This document shows, piece by piece, positions 31,212 through 42,781 of a stretch of DNA of 64,000 nucleotides. Location of the stretch: the NCBI GenBank assembly GCA_963675135.1, contig OY776123.1:4900501-4964500 (forward strand), in the 5' to 3' direction. The number at the start of each line of letters is the position of its first letter. Position 1 is the stretch's first letter. This DNA comes from Galeopsis tetrahit (Eukaryota > Streptophyta > Magnoliopsida > Lamiales > Lamiaceae). Below the pieces are notes generated by a model. That model had not been told where the DNA came from, did not search any database, and saw nothing but the letters and a program-made list of their open reading frames with translations. The translations under genes were made by a program, and so were the position numbers.

Positions 31212-32054
31212 CCCTGAACAAAGACTATTTATGACGTACGATATCATTATGTCATATAAACTGGATAAATTATAGAGACACTTGTGGTACCAGAATTTTG
31301 TCAACACTCCCATGAAAACAAACGTTAGTTTCTACTTTCTAGGAAGCTACCTCAACTAACCTAGGACACGTATTTTTTTTCTGGTCTGGATAGTTACATT
31401 TAGATATAGAGCCCCGCGAGTCCATTCTATCCACATTTTGTGGAATTTTTTCCACAAAATTTTTAACTTTTCGCCTTTGTTTTTTTAAACATACACGCAC
31501 ACATAAAATAATTGGATAATCGGCATAAAAGCCTATCTAAGGCTTTGTTTATTTGGTTTTAAAAAACCAAAATTTAAAATTCTACACCACAATATTTAAA
31601 AACTGATTTTTAAAGAATCACACTAATAAGTCTACTATAACAATTTAAATATATTTATATCATATTCACATGTTTCGATCATCAAACTATTCAAAAGAAG
31701 TAGAATGTTTTTGTTGGTATATTTGATAGCTCTCTCCTATTATATATACATCAGAGAGTTTTAAAATATGAGAACTATAGCAATATGACAATATAAATGG
31801 AAAAAATTGACAATGACAATATTATTTAAAATCAATTAAATTCATAATGTTACTAATGGTCTGAATTTGAAGGATTTTAATTTCTTCAAAAAAAAAAATC
31901 TCCTTCCTCCATTTGGAAAATATTTATTAATATTATATTTTCAATATAATGGAAGTCAATAAAATAAAAGCTTCATTATTTAATTTACTTCTTTCTTATT
32001 CTATAGTTATATAAAATATTAAAAATATTCTTGAGTATATCCATTAATTAAATA
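31212..32054. other. AT-rich intergenic DNA
   Basis: No gene supported. GGCTTTGTTTATTTGGTTTT at 31550 looks like the end of a Tourist-like MITE but no matching partner was found. Confidence 0.35.
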
Positions 32055-32300
32055 CTCCCTCCGTTTTAAAAGAGATAATTTATTATTTTTTTATTTGTAT
32101 TAAATTATAGTTTATTTTTTTTATTCCAACATTTTTTATCTAAAATAGTCTTATTTAATGATTGTTGAAATTTGTTAATAATATTGATAATTAACATTAA
32201 ATAGGAGAAAAACAAAAAAAATTAAGTAAAATTTTATATGCACAAAATATTTTATTGGCTTGAAATTAAAGTGAACTACTTTTTTTAAGTTTGGAGGTAG
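32055..32300. mobile_element. Stowaway-like MITE, 246 bp
   Basis: Begins CTCCCTCCGTTTTAAAAGAG after TA and ends TTTTTTTAAGTTTGGAGGTAG before TA. The inverted repeat is about 20 bp and degraded. Noncoding. Confidence 0.65.
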
Positions 32301-32627
32301 TATAATCAGAGAAATAATAAAATAAATGATATTTGCCTCAAGTTGTACGCATTTATACTGGAGTATTTTTTACTCCGATAAACATTTTATTTTTTCCAAT
32401 AACCATGAATGCATTTCTTTTAGTTTATATATAAAATGACCCGATATAGTCTTCACATTTCTAGTCGATCTTTTATTTATATATAAACTGATTTTTAATG
32501 ATAGAAAATTATAACTTTTCTATCGTACAGTGACAGCATCCGATCCTCAATTAACATATATCTAAAGCAGTATGATTTTGAGGAGAAAATTATAATTGAG
32601 CCGTAGGTTAATGCTAGTAGTATTATA

Positions 32628-32885
32628 CTCCCTTTCGTACACGAAAAATAATCTTATTTATCTTATATTTTTTATCTATAAAATGTAGTCTCATACTCTT
32701 TATTAAAATTACCATCCTTCAGACTTCAACATCACTTAATTACTCAAATTGTCATCAACTTTATTCACAAACAATCATTTTATTCTCAATTAACCCCACA
32801 ATATTCTACAATATCCTTACTTTATTTTATTTTTTTAAAACATGCGCCTCACTCCAATGAGACTACATTTCATAGGAGTAGAGAG
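32628..32885. mobile_element. Stowaway-like MITE, 258 bp
   Basis: Begins CTCCCTTTCGTACACGAAAA after TA (32626-32627); the right end reads GAGACTACATTTCATAGGAG then TAGAGAG before TA. The GAAAAATAATCTTAT and GAAATGTAGTCTCAT arms pair. Its interior is related in inverse orientation to 15440-15510. Confidence 0.6.
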
Positions 32886-33089
32886 TATTTAAATAATAAT
32901 ATCAACTTTTACTCATATTTTTGTATTGAATGCAGAATATGGAAATATAAAATAAATTACTAATTAATAGTCCCACGGTCTCAAAATAAATGGTGTTTCA
33001 GATTTCAAATTTTGTCACAAATTTTTATTTTTATTTTTTTAACTATTTTCTACTCATTCCTTTCCAACTTACCGTACTAAAAAAAAATA

Positions 33090-33358
33090 CTCCCTCCGTC
33101 CCTTAGTAAGTTTCTCACTTCTTTTTATTGTTTTGATTAAGAAATATAATAAAATAATAGATGTAGTACAAGTATACAAGTGATGTGATGGAAAGAGAGA
33201 AAATAATTGATTTGTATGAAATGAAGTAGAATAAAATAATAGATAAAATATAAGTGATGTGATTGAGAGAGATAAATAATATGTCAAAAATGGAATGAAA
33301 AACTTATTGTGGGACATTCAAAAAGAAAAGTGAGAAACTTATAATGGGACGGAGGAAG
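33090..33358. mobile_element. Stowaway-like MITE, 269 bp
   Basis: Begins CTCCCTCCGTCCCTTAGTAA and ends TTATAATGGGACGGAGGAAG, with TA on both sides. Arms match well over about 40 bp (AGTTTCTCACTTCTTTTT against AAAAGAAAAGTGAGAAACTT). Confidence 0.85.
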
Positions 33359-33424
33359 TATAAGAATGCTTTAATTAAAAATAAATAAAAAATCCTTATT
33401 ATCCATCTTTTATGCTTTTTACTA

Positions 33425-33803
33425 CTCACTCCTATTCAATTTATACGTTGTTTCGACTTTTCATTTTATTTTCAATTTAAATGTTGTTTTATATTTTTTA
33501 ATGTTAATTAAATGTATTTCTTCCCAATTCACCCTTAAACTCATTAATAATTACTTCCTCATATTCGAAATATATGTTATCCTAAACTCATGCACACATA
33601 TTAAGAAAACAATTGACTTCTCATTTTACCTTTAATCAATGCTTGTAATTCTCATTAAAAAAATACATGTATGTAAATATTTATTGATCTTAAGGGTAAA
33701 TTTGGAATAAATGCAATTAATTTGCATTGAAAAGTGCAAAACGACTTATATTTTGCAAAGAAAATAAAAAGTCAAAACGACTTATAATATGAATAGGAGG
33801 GAG
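33425..33803. mobile_element. Stowaway-like MITE E1, interleaved with E2
   Basis: Left arm CTCACTCCTATTCAATTTAT + ACGTTGTTTCGAC pairs with right arm GTCAAAACGACTTATAATAT + GAATAGGAGGGAG; TA on both sides (33423-33424, 33804-33805). Its right half contains nothing of its partner E2, but its interior holds E2's left end. Confidence 0.7.
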
Positions 33804-33927
33804 TATTTAGATTTTAAAATTCTACAAGAATCACAAAGTAATTAATTAATGGTATAGTTAATGGTTAATATTTTTCTTAATATGTGTGCATGAGTTTAGA
33901 ATGACATATATTTTGAATATGAGGGAG
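33554..33927. mobile_element. Stowaway-like MITE E2, interleaved with E1
   Basis: Left arm CTTCCTCATATTCGAAATAT ... CTAAACTCATGCACACATAT and right arm ATATGTGTGCATGAGTTTAG ... TTGAATATGAGGGAG pair over more than 50 bp. TA on both sides (33552-33553, 33928-33929). Its left arm lies inside E1 and its right arm outside E1. Confidence 0.75.
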
Positions 33928-34444
33928 TATGTGAAATTAATAAAATAAAAGATTAAGGGTTTTACTCTTGTGTATCAGTTAAATGTATGTAACTTGTTTC
34001 ATTTTGTAAATTTAACCTAAACTCATTACTAATAATTAATGGCCAATTTTATTTAGACCTATTAAATTTTACTTCATTTTACATAGTTTAATTATTTTTT
34101 ACCTTCAGACCTCCATTTTCTTTAATCATTATGAACATAACTTTTAGTTTAGAAGTGTTATGATATCGATTGACAAGTGTTATGATATAGTATTATATAT
34201 GTATAAACTACGTCTTCCAGTTTCAAAGCATATATGATATGCTATAAGATATAAGCTCAAAAACTGTATAGTATCGGTTTACATACAATATAATAATAGT
34301 TCGCATATAATATAGTAGTATCAGTTTAAATTTTCTTTCCAATCACACCTCCAACCACCGAGTCATTAAAAAACATCTTTATTTTCTACAATTAGAAGCA
34401 AGTTGACAAAATTATACACAAAAAATGTAAGAGACAATAATTTG

Positions 34445-34960
34445 TTTATTTGTAAATTAATATACTATATATGAACTAATAATATATTCTGTATGAACTA
34501 ATACTATATTGTATATAAACTAAAACATTATTGCACGTGAACTAATATTATACTACTGTATATGAACTAATATTATATTGCGGATTCTAGTATCAAAAGA
34601 ATAAATAATAATTGTTCATATACTTGAACAAACTAGACAAAGTAAAATTATACATTATATGAACTAATATTATACCGTATATGAACTAACAATATACTCC
34701 CTCCGTCCACCAAAAGTGTGCTCATTTCTTTTTTTGGGTTTATAAAAAATATGCTTATTTCATTTAAATAATTCGCTTTTAAATATTTTTTCTACTTTAC
34801 TAACAAGATTGAGTATCTACCAAATATATTCTTTACTCATTATTATAATATATTTATAATTAAAATATGATTTTTTTTAAAAATATATATATAAAAAAAG
34901 TGAGCACACTTTTGGTGGAAAGAGGGAGTACTATATTTAAGCTAATACTATACTAGCAAT
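34445..34960. repeat. AT-rich minisatellite interrupted by a MITE
   Basis: Seven or more degenerate copies of a unit like TATATGAACTAATATTATAC, about 25-35 bp each, from 34445 to 34695, with one more copy after the MITE (AAGCTAATACTATACT at about 34939). No coding content. Confidence 0.65.
34697..34928. mobile_element. Stowaway-like MITE inside the minisatellite, 232 bp
   Basis: Begins CTCCCTCCGTCCACCAAAAG + TGTGCTCA and ends TGAGCACACTTTTGGTGGAA + AGAGGGAG, an inverted repeat of about 35 bp with few mismatches; TA on both sides (34695-34696, 34929-34930). Confidence 0.88.
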
Positions 34961-35929
34961 TTGAGAGGTGTGTGATAAACTCAAAGTTGCTCACTTCTAC
35001 AGTCATATCAAGAGTTGCTCACTTCTGTAGTCAACAATATTTGATAAATTATCATAAAAAATTAAAAGTAACATCAATTTGTATTCGATCATAACAACAA
35101 ACAAGTAGTAAAAAAATTACATAACAGAAAATTCACCACCAAGTTGAACATATTTTTCACAATAATGATTGAGTTTTACAACATACAAATATTGAAATTT
35201 AATTGTAAAATGCTTAATTGCAACTATTGTACTGAAGAGCTCTTTACGATCAGATCAATACTTTATAGCAATCTACCATAATTTTATCAATATCATCTAA
35301 AAGAATTTGGAAAAAATTGTTTTTTTTTTTTTTTTGTATTTTTCAGAAGTTTATGTTCGAAAATTTGATCATTTTTTGAAAAAAAAAATTCTGAAAATTT
35401 TATCTTGAATTTTATTTTTGAGATTCACATTTTTTTCTAGTAATTTTTTTTTGATATTAATATTTTTTTACGGTAATTGTTTTTTAAAATTTTAAAAACA
35501 GTATAATACGTGACTCAATGGTAATTCAACGGTGATTCATTGCTGACTCAGTGGTGAATGTACAATTAAAATTTTAATGAGTTGTAATTTAATTTAATTC
35601 TTTAAAGAGTAATATAATTTTTTTTACATATAATTTTCTTTAAAAAAAATGGAGGTGAACTCATAAAAAATGAGGGGATAAATAACTCTAAATTATCAAT
35701 TATCTGAAAACTTAGCCAAATTATAATCATATTATTCAACCTATTTAAATAATTGAATTAAAGTTATATGTATGTATGATACACACAAGTATTTATCAAA
35801 GATTAAATGTAAAAATGTTCAAACATTGAGTTATTTTATTTGGATTGATCTTGTATATAATCAATTTTATACAAGAAACTGGATTGACTTGGTCAATGAC
35901 TGAATGGTCAATTTTTTTTTCTTTCGAAA
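34960..35929. other. AT-rich intergenic DNA
   Basis: A near-duplicate GTTGCTCACTTCTACAGTCA / GTTGCTCACTTCTGTAGTCA at 34985-35030 is the only local structure seen. Otherwise T- and A-runs without features. Confidence 0.4.
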
Positions 35930-36290
35930 ATGTGTGTAAAAAAGTGTAAGTCATTATAAGTATAAAGTGTAAGTTAGTATAATTGAAAAACACAATATTT
36001 AATGAAAAGTGTTTATTATTATAACTAAAAAGTGCAAATTAGTATAATTGAAAAGTGCAACACTATATTATTAAAAAGTGTATCTCAGTATAACTGAAAT
36101 GTGCAACACAACATTTTAATGAAAAGTATAAGTTAGTATAACTGAAAAGTACAACACAATTTTACTAAAAAGTGTATCTCTATATAATTAAAAGGTGTAA
36201 TATAATATTACCAAAAAATGTAAATGCGAAATTATTATTTTAAAAAGTTTAAGTCATTATAATTCAAAAGTGTAACATTAAATATTTTTT
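35930..36290. repeat. Minisatellite of AAGTGTAAGT / AAGTGCAACA units
   Basis: About eight copies of a unit of roughly 40-45 bp alternating AAAAGTGTAAGTTAGTATAA and CTGAAAAGTGCAACACAATA. The array is flanked by inverted TTGACTTGGTCAATGACTGA (35882-35901) and CAATGGTTGGTTGACCGTTG + AC (36301-36322), so it may be the interior of a transposable element. Confidence 0.65.
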
Positions 36291-36973
36291 TATCAAAGTC
36301 AATGGTTGGTTGACCGTTGACTTGCTCAACTCAATTTTTAAAGTGGCTAAAACTCATTATTTTCAGAGTACATAGGATCTCGAAAGCTCTTACTCCATAT
36401 TTCTTAAACACGAAAAATGCAATATAAATTAAAGGCAATTTCCTAATTTCCACCAAGAAAATCTATATATAATTAATGATTTACAATGAAGGAAATTAAA
36501 TATAGAAACGCATTTAATTGTTTTTTTATAGAATAAAATTATTAATTTTAGCCGCACAAAATAATTTTCTATTTTATGAGTGGGAATGTCCACCGTAAAT
36601 TTCCATTCCATGTAAATAATTTTATTGCATCATTTTGATTTTCAAAATACATGAGAGAGAAAGAAGAGGAGAGAGAAAGTCCCCTTTTTAGGATTAGGAA
36701 ACATCAATCAAAGAAAACAAATTTATAATTCCCCTGTTTTTCTCTCCAAATTTCTGTCCTTTTCTCTTTGAATTCATCTCTTTTGTTGTTCTTATTTATG
36801 GTGAGAATTTTACGAGGAGAAAAAGGGATTCGATTTATTTATTTATTTGAAATTTGTCGTCATTTGAGGGATAATCATATATAATGATTATCAGGGTTAT
36901 GTAAATTATCTCTCTCTGGTTTTCAATCGTTAATAAGGAAGTGAAGATTATTGTTTTCATCTATCTTAATTGG

Positions 36974-38331
36974 ATGAAAAACAAGGGTATTGCTGAGCTT
37001 TTTGGCTCTAAGGTACGCGCCATTTCTTGTTTATATTTCTAATTGTAATCCCCGACACTAATTTTGGATTTGTATTTAAACAAAAAAAAAGTTTTGTTTC
37101 TATAAATACGTGCTTAATTTAGCCCATGCATAATTTGAGGGAGAAAAAAGAAAGTTACTAAATAAAATTCCATTTCGATTCCTCTGTTTCACTTTTGGTG
37201 CCGAAATTACCAGAATGATCTGATTTGAGTTTGAATATGCAGAAAGATCAAATGATGCCGAAATTCCGGTGTTCTTTCTTGGGGCTAGATTTCAAGGCGA
37301 TTCTGTTTCTGTTCGTCGTGATTCCAACCACCATCGTCGGAATATACTTCCACGGCCAGAAGGTGAGCTACTTTCTCCGGCCACTCTGGCAGTCGCCGCC
37401 GAAGCCTTTCGTCACTCTCACGCACTACTACCATGAAAACGTGTCAATGGAGAATCTCTGCAGGCTTCACGGCTGGGAAATCCGCGAGTTCCCGAGACGC
37501 GTATACGACGCCGTTTTATTCAGCAACGAGGTCGATATGCTCAAAATCAGATGGAAGGAAGTTTACCCTTACATCACGCAATTCGTCCTCCTCGAATCCA
37601 ATTCAACCTTCACTGCAATCCCCAAACCTCTCAATTACGCTTTACACCGCGATAATTTTGATTTTGCTGAACCTAGGTTAACTTACGGCACAATCGGCGG
37701 CCGTTTCCGCCGCGGCGAGAATCCGTTTATCGAAGAGGCGTACCAGCGGCTTGCACTCGATCAATTGCTCCGAATTGCGGGGATTGAGGACGACGATCTG
37801 TTGATAATGTCGGATGTTGATGAGATTCCGAGTCGGCACACGATTAATCTGTTGCGATGGTGCGATGATATTCCGCCTATTCTTCATCTTCAATTGAGGA
37901 ATTATTTGTACTCGTTTGAATTTCTGTACGATCAACACAGCTGGAGAGCTTCGATTCACAGATATCAAAGTAGCAAGACGAGATACGCGCATTACCGGCA
38001 GACGGATTATCTGCTTTCGGATTCTGGCTGGCATTGTAGCTTCTGTTTTCGATATATCAGCGATTTCATCTTCAAGATGAAGGCGTATAGCCACACGGAT
38101 AGAATTAAGTTTTCGAATTATTTAAGCCCGAAAAGGATTCAGGATATCATCTGTAAAGGGGCTGATTTGTATGATATGATACCTGAGGAGTATACGTTCA
38201 GGGATATTATCGGGAAAATGGGCCCGATCCCGCCTTCGTATTCAGCCGTTAATCTTCCCTCGTATTTGCTAGAAAATACGGAGGAGTACAAGTACCTTTT
38301 ACCCGGAAACTGTGTACGAGAACGTGGCTGA
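36974..38331 (+). CDS. Glycosyltransferase family 17 protein (beta-1,4-N-acetylglucosaminyltransferase-like)
   Basis: Two coding exons, 36974-37012 and 37243-38331, joined in phase 0, give 375 residues. The family (GT17) is named for the animal enzyme that adds the bisecting GlcNAc to N-glycans; plant members are Golgi-localised homologues of unproven substrate. A signal-anchor helix lies at about residues 30-50 (LDFKAILFLFVVIPTTIVGI), then PLWQSPPKPF and a lumenal domain. Diagnostic residues: YDAVLFSNEVDMLKIRW, VLLESNSTFT, LIMSDVDEIPSRHTI with a DxD-type Asp pair at about 204-206, and GWHCSFCFRYISDFIFKM. The start at 36974 (MKNKGIAELFGSK) is supported by a good donor AAG|GTACG; a later ATG, inside the intron, is less likely. 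A GA-rich leader at 36650-36680 and TCTCTC tracts at 36730-36780 look like its promoter and 5' leader. Confidence 0.92.
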
Positions 38332-39185
38332 GGGTTGATTAGCGTTTTCGATTAAGTCTCTAACGATTATTCACCTGAGGAAGATGATGACGACGATGAT
38401 GATCGATTAATGTAGATAAATCTTTAGACAAGAGGTAGAAAGATGTTGATAATGATACACATACTTGAATTCATCTTTGCTGCTGGCTTTGCTTATGTTT
38501 TTTGCCAGCCTTCTCCTCCACACTTTTCATATGGGGTGTTCTCTTTGATTCTTTTTCAGGTTTGACACTTTTGTAGACTAATTTATCTTTGTAATCTTAC
38601 AGTTGATGTTAGTTCTTGAATTTCATAGTTGAATTTTGTATCATGAGCGCTCAATGTATAGCAACGGTAATGACTGTTGGGTTTTTTTATTTGGTGTTCC
38701 ATTTTTGTGTACATGTATATATTACGGAGTATGATTATTTTAAACCGTATAAAATAAAAGATGAAATAGGAAATATTGATGCACAGATGCATCAATCAAG
38801 TAAAAGTTACCTTCATTACAAATCTGGTTACAACCTTTCAGTTCAGGTACAAGCAAGGATGTCGTTCCAACTATCACAAAATTTTCGCACTAAATATAAT
38901 AAGTTGACAAGAGTCCACTGGTAAATGCATGTACAATTTTCACCATCTGCACTTGGAAACAGAAGAATTGGTAATGTTTATCACTTAGACGAAATTTGTC
39001 AACGCCCAAGAGTGCAAATAATTTCAGCCAAATGAAAAACACACACGTTGAGCCTGAGGTGCGTTTCTTCGAGAGAGAGGGGGAATATTGATACTCAAGC
39101 AGTTCTCTGAATTCATTTCTTCCAATGTGCAGCTAGGAGAGCTTGAACTGATCCCTCTTTTTCGAGCTTTTCATTCGATTTTCAA
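38332..39185. other. 3' regions of the convergent GT17 and CRM genes
   Basis: Includes a GATGATGACGACGATGATGATG tract (38383-38404) just after the GT17 stop and likely 3' UTR sequence for both genes. Short ORFs at 38583-38924 are overlapping on both strands and have no recognisable content. Confidence 0.5.
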
Positions 39186-41663
39186 TTACTTGTTGCCTTC
39201 ACCATCACTTTTATGATCATAATCGTCCTCTCCTGATTCACTAAACAGGTCTTCAGCCATGCTCAAACCTCTCTTAGCGTTATTTCCCTCGTGTCTCTGC
39301 AATTGCTCATCATCACTACTACTCCTATAATTGTAATTTGATGCTCCAGAATCTCTCAAGTTTCGTCCTCCCCCCCCTCTGAATCCAATCCCACATCTTC
39401 CAAATCACTTAATGCATGTTTTGAAGGAGTATATGGTGTGTGCGAACCCCTGGATTCAATTTCATTTCTTCTAAAACCCCTACTGTTGGTTCTTGCAGTA
39501 TTACTCTGCACCCTTGTTCTTCCCCCATTTCTTGCTGAAAATTTATCATCAAAGCCATCAGCATTCTCCTCCTCCTCCTCCTCACTGTCAGAAGTCGATC
39601 TCCTATGCGTCTGATTCCTGTTGTAACTCATCTCTTGTCTATTTTCACCATCTGATTCCTCACCTCCAGATCCTCCTCGATATCTACCACCAAAATTATC
39701 TCTATTCCAATATCTAAGCCGTCCAAGTTCTTCTTTCTCAGCTTCTTCCTCCTCAGCCCATTCTTTATCAGCTGCATCTTCTATCTCAGCAATGAAGCGG
39801 TCCAGCTCCTCCTGATCACTGTCATCTTCAGCATCTTGTGGCTGTCGAGAGCCTTCAGGTTCCACTTGAGTTTCTTTCTTGTCCTCCCGAAAAATGTATG
39901 GGCTTCCTTCTCTCTTATCAATAGCATTGAAAAATGTGGAGGCCACTCTCTGGATGCTGGCCATTGCAACTGGATCATCAGGATTTACGCCCTTCCTCCG
40001 AAGCTCTTGTTCTGTTTTCTTTATGTTGAGTTTCTGAGATTCGAGGGCTTGCTCAAAGCGCGCCTTGAATAAAGCCTGCATTTGAAAAACACCAATAGTT
40101 ATGGTAATAAAGCGTGTGGGGTAATTTAGGCTAACAAATTTAAGGGAGGATTATGCACGACCTTTCTTTTCGTAAGGGTGTTGATAGGTATCAAATTCTT
40201 TGGTTGACGATAATTTCTGCCACGAAACATAATGATGGTTTTCACATTGTGTACGTTCACCACAATCCCACCACTCAATCTTGCCAGCATGGTTGCCATC
40301 TCCTTAATTTTTTCCTTGGGGAAATTATCACAGCATACTTGCACCGTCTCATGGAATTTCCAGTGAAGGTGCATATTTTGTACAACCCCTCCAAACACAC
40401 CACGAACACCAACAGGCACATAGTTTCTGTTTCTGAAGCCAATCTTCTTGAACGCCTGCATCTGCTCCTCAGTTAACAGCTCGGGGTCATGGCGGGGAGG
40501 TGGAAGCTCAGGTAATTCGTACTTTTTCAGCTTCTGAAGAAGCAAAGCGACCTTTTTCTTTGCCTAGACTAGTCCAACACAGAGCAAAAGTGTGAAATAG
40601 TAATCCACAGAACAAATGAGGACATAACATAAAGGCAGAAGAATATGAGAGAAAAAACACAACAAATGATAAAACCACCAGCACCATGTTTTAGATGGAA
40701 ATAGATATGAAGTAGCAAAAAAATAATACTAGCAAAGTCCAATCAAACAGAAAATTCATGGACAAAGCAAAGAGTAAAACTGAGAACAAAGGCCAGCCGT
40801 GGGCAAGGTAAGAATGGTGACTGCCAAGACCTACATATATTTATTTTGTTTGCATGTATACACACACACACGTATATCTGTTTTGAGACGATTTACAACT
40901 ACTTGAACTGAATGAGGCATAACTTCTGAACATGCAATGGCAAGCAACTAAAACGGTACATATTGAATCAAAGAGTCAATACATAATACTTGGACAGATC
41001 AGAATACCGAGCAACTAAAATTCCAATAACTAGAACAAAAAGAAGAACTTATTATTGAATCAAAGAATCAATAATAAAACTTTAAATAATTCCAAGCAGC
41101 TAAAATTCCAATAACTAGAAAGCAAACACAACGAAGAACTAGTTGAATCAAGGAATTAAGGTTAAACAGTCATACAAAAAACAGTTTCAAGCAATAATGC
41201 CAAGTAAAATTAGTAGCATACCCTCCTAAGATTGTAAATAAGCCGTTCCTCATCAGTCATCAATTTCTTCCTCAACTTTTTCGCCCTTCGAATTTCCCTT
41301 AGGGTTTTGCCCGACTCTCTTTGCATCCGTTTTTCCACTTTACTTCTCATACTATTCACTGAAAAATACCTAACTCCATCGCAAAAACCCCACATTTTTG
41401 CAGAAGGAAATTCTGAAGCCGGCAAACATACACCGCTAATGCCAGGCGTTGATTTTTGACGAAAACTGCTTTTATCTAGAATCTCATTCCTGAATAAACA
41501 TATCAGTTTCAATTAGTATAGATAAGCATTATTGTTCGGAAAAAAAGCTAGAATTTTAACGAAAATATACCAAAAGAGAAAGGAATTACCTTTGATTGTG
41601 CATCAAGGAGGAGAGGGTTCGAAGAGATTGCCTTTGAAGATTTCTAGCATAGACGGAGAGCAT
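39186..41663 (-). CDS. CRM-domain (CRS1/YhbY) organellar RNA-binding protein, frame broken near the C-terminus
   Basis: Exons on the minus strand: 41663-41590, 41489-41222, 40563-40162, 40075-39356 (stop). This gives 487 residues; the frame then stays open in another phase to 39186. CRM proteins bind group II introns and act in organellar splicing. The N-terminus MLSVYARNLQRQSLRTLS is basic, Ser/Leu-rich and targeting-like, mitochondrial by composition. Residues about 85-110 are a basic helix (REIRRAKKLRKKLMTDEER). The single CRM domain lies at about 125-245: LLTEEQMQAFKKIGF, VPVGVRGVFGGVV, CCDNFPKEKIKEMATMLA and MFRGRNYRQP. The tail (about 310-487) is acidic and Ser-rich. It resembles the single-domain CFM9-type subgroup; that placement is by memory. 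A run of eight G on the coding strand (plus 39370-39377) precedes an early TGA; see findings. Confidence 0.88.
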
Positions 41664-42781
41664 TTTTACTGCAAATTCTCGGAATCAGAAACTGGCCGCG
41701 AATCGAATTGAATTGCCAAGGGTTTTTGATTGTTGTTTTGGGGGTGGGGGTGGGTAGTTAGGGGTTTAGCAGTTCTTTTATTTACACTTTTCTCCACTAT
41801 ACTTTGTCTTATATCCAAATTTGGCGCATATTATTTTATTAATACCTCTTAGGCCCTGCTACAAAACTTTTATGTGCCCTCTAAATATATAGTATATGTA
41901 TATATATATATATATATATGTTTTTTTAAAATTCTATTATCACCTACTCATTTCTGGTCTTGATGAGCAATGCATTCACAGTCTTCGTTGATAAATGCTT
42001 GGATGAGTCCTCGAACAACACTTAGGAGCCACTGCTTCATTGGAGTCGTCTGTCGACGATGCACGTGATCTTGCTCTTGTGAATTTTTCCCACTCCACGA
42101 AGAAGTTCAGCTGCCACAAGCCGTCTGGGATGGGTTTATCCCATCAGCAATCCCCGAGAAGAGTTCCTCCGTGGTCTTTCCCGTTGACTATACGACAAGG
42201 TCTAACAATGAGATGGACTTGATCGTCAAGCATACGGGACGATGTTTTTGATCCCCCATAATTCATGTTTCATGTTTCGATCATTTAGATTTTGGTCAAC
42301 TTTTTCGGGTTTTTTTCCGTTGTGTTTGGTAGGTGTATTTTCAGGGGTGTAGCTTTTTCCTTGACCCGGGTTTTATCGCTCGGAGAGTTTGAGGATTCTT
42401 CCAGGCAAGTCCTGCCTCTAATTCGAATTGAACTTATGACTTTTGATTTATTTTTTTAACATTAAACATTTATCCCCCCTTCTCATTTCTTTCCTGTAAA
42501 GCTCACATGATGAAATTTTATAGACAATTTTATTTATAGAAGATGCAAATACGTCAGAAGAAACCATTGAACAAATTTTGAGTAAGTGGAGTATTGATAA
42601 TCTGTAATCTCTAAATTCAAGTTAATCTCCAATCCATAAACACTTATACCTCAAATTTTGATTCTTTTTTCTACTGTACCTACAAGTTTCATCATCAGCA
42701 TTAACCTAGCTTCGAATTCATTCTTCGAGCAACTTGAAGGAAACCAACGTTTTGGTCTAAAGATTAGCGACCACTAACTAA
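41664..42781. other. Intergenic DNA between the CRM gene and the kinase gene
   Basis: A (TA)n tract lies at about 41897-41919. The block 41960-42240 is GC-richer, with a 60-codon ORF on the plus strand that matches nothing I know; it may be a decayed gene or transposon piece. The remainder includes the promoter of the CRM gene and the 3' UTR of the kinase gene. Confidence 0.4.

Noticed and set aside
35930..36290. CRISPR-like array
   Set aside because: The units are degenerate, without unique spacers, and this is eukaryotic nuclear DNA. It is a minisatellite.
37225..37242. Upstream TTG or ATG starts in the GT17 second exon frame
   Set aside because: A splice acceptor (ATATGCAG) ends at 37242 and an upstream exon at 36974-37012 joins in phase, so these codons are intronic.
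42040..42222. 60-codon plus-strand ORF between the CRM and kinase genes
   Set aside because: No recognisable domain, no splice support and no repeat signature.
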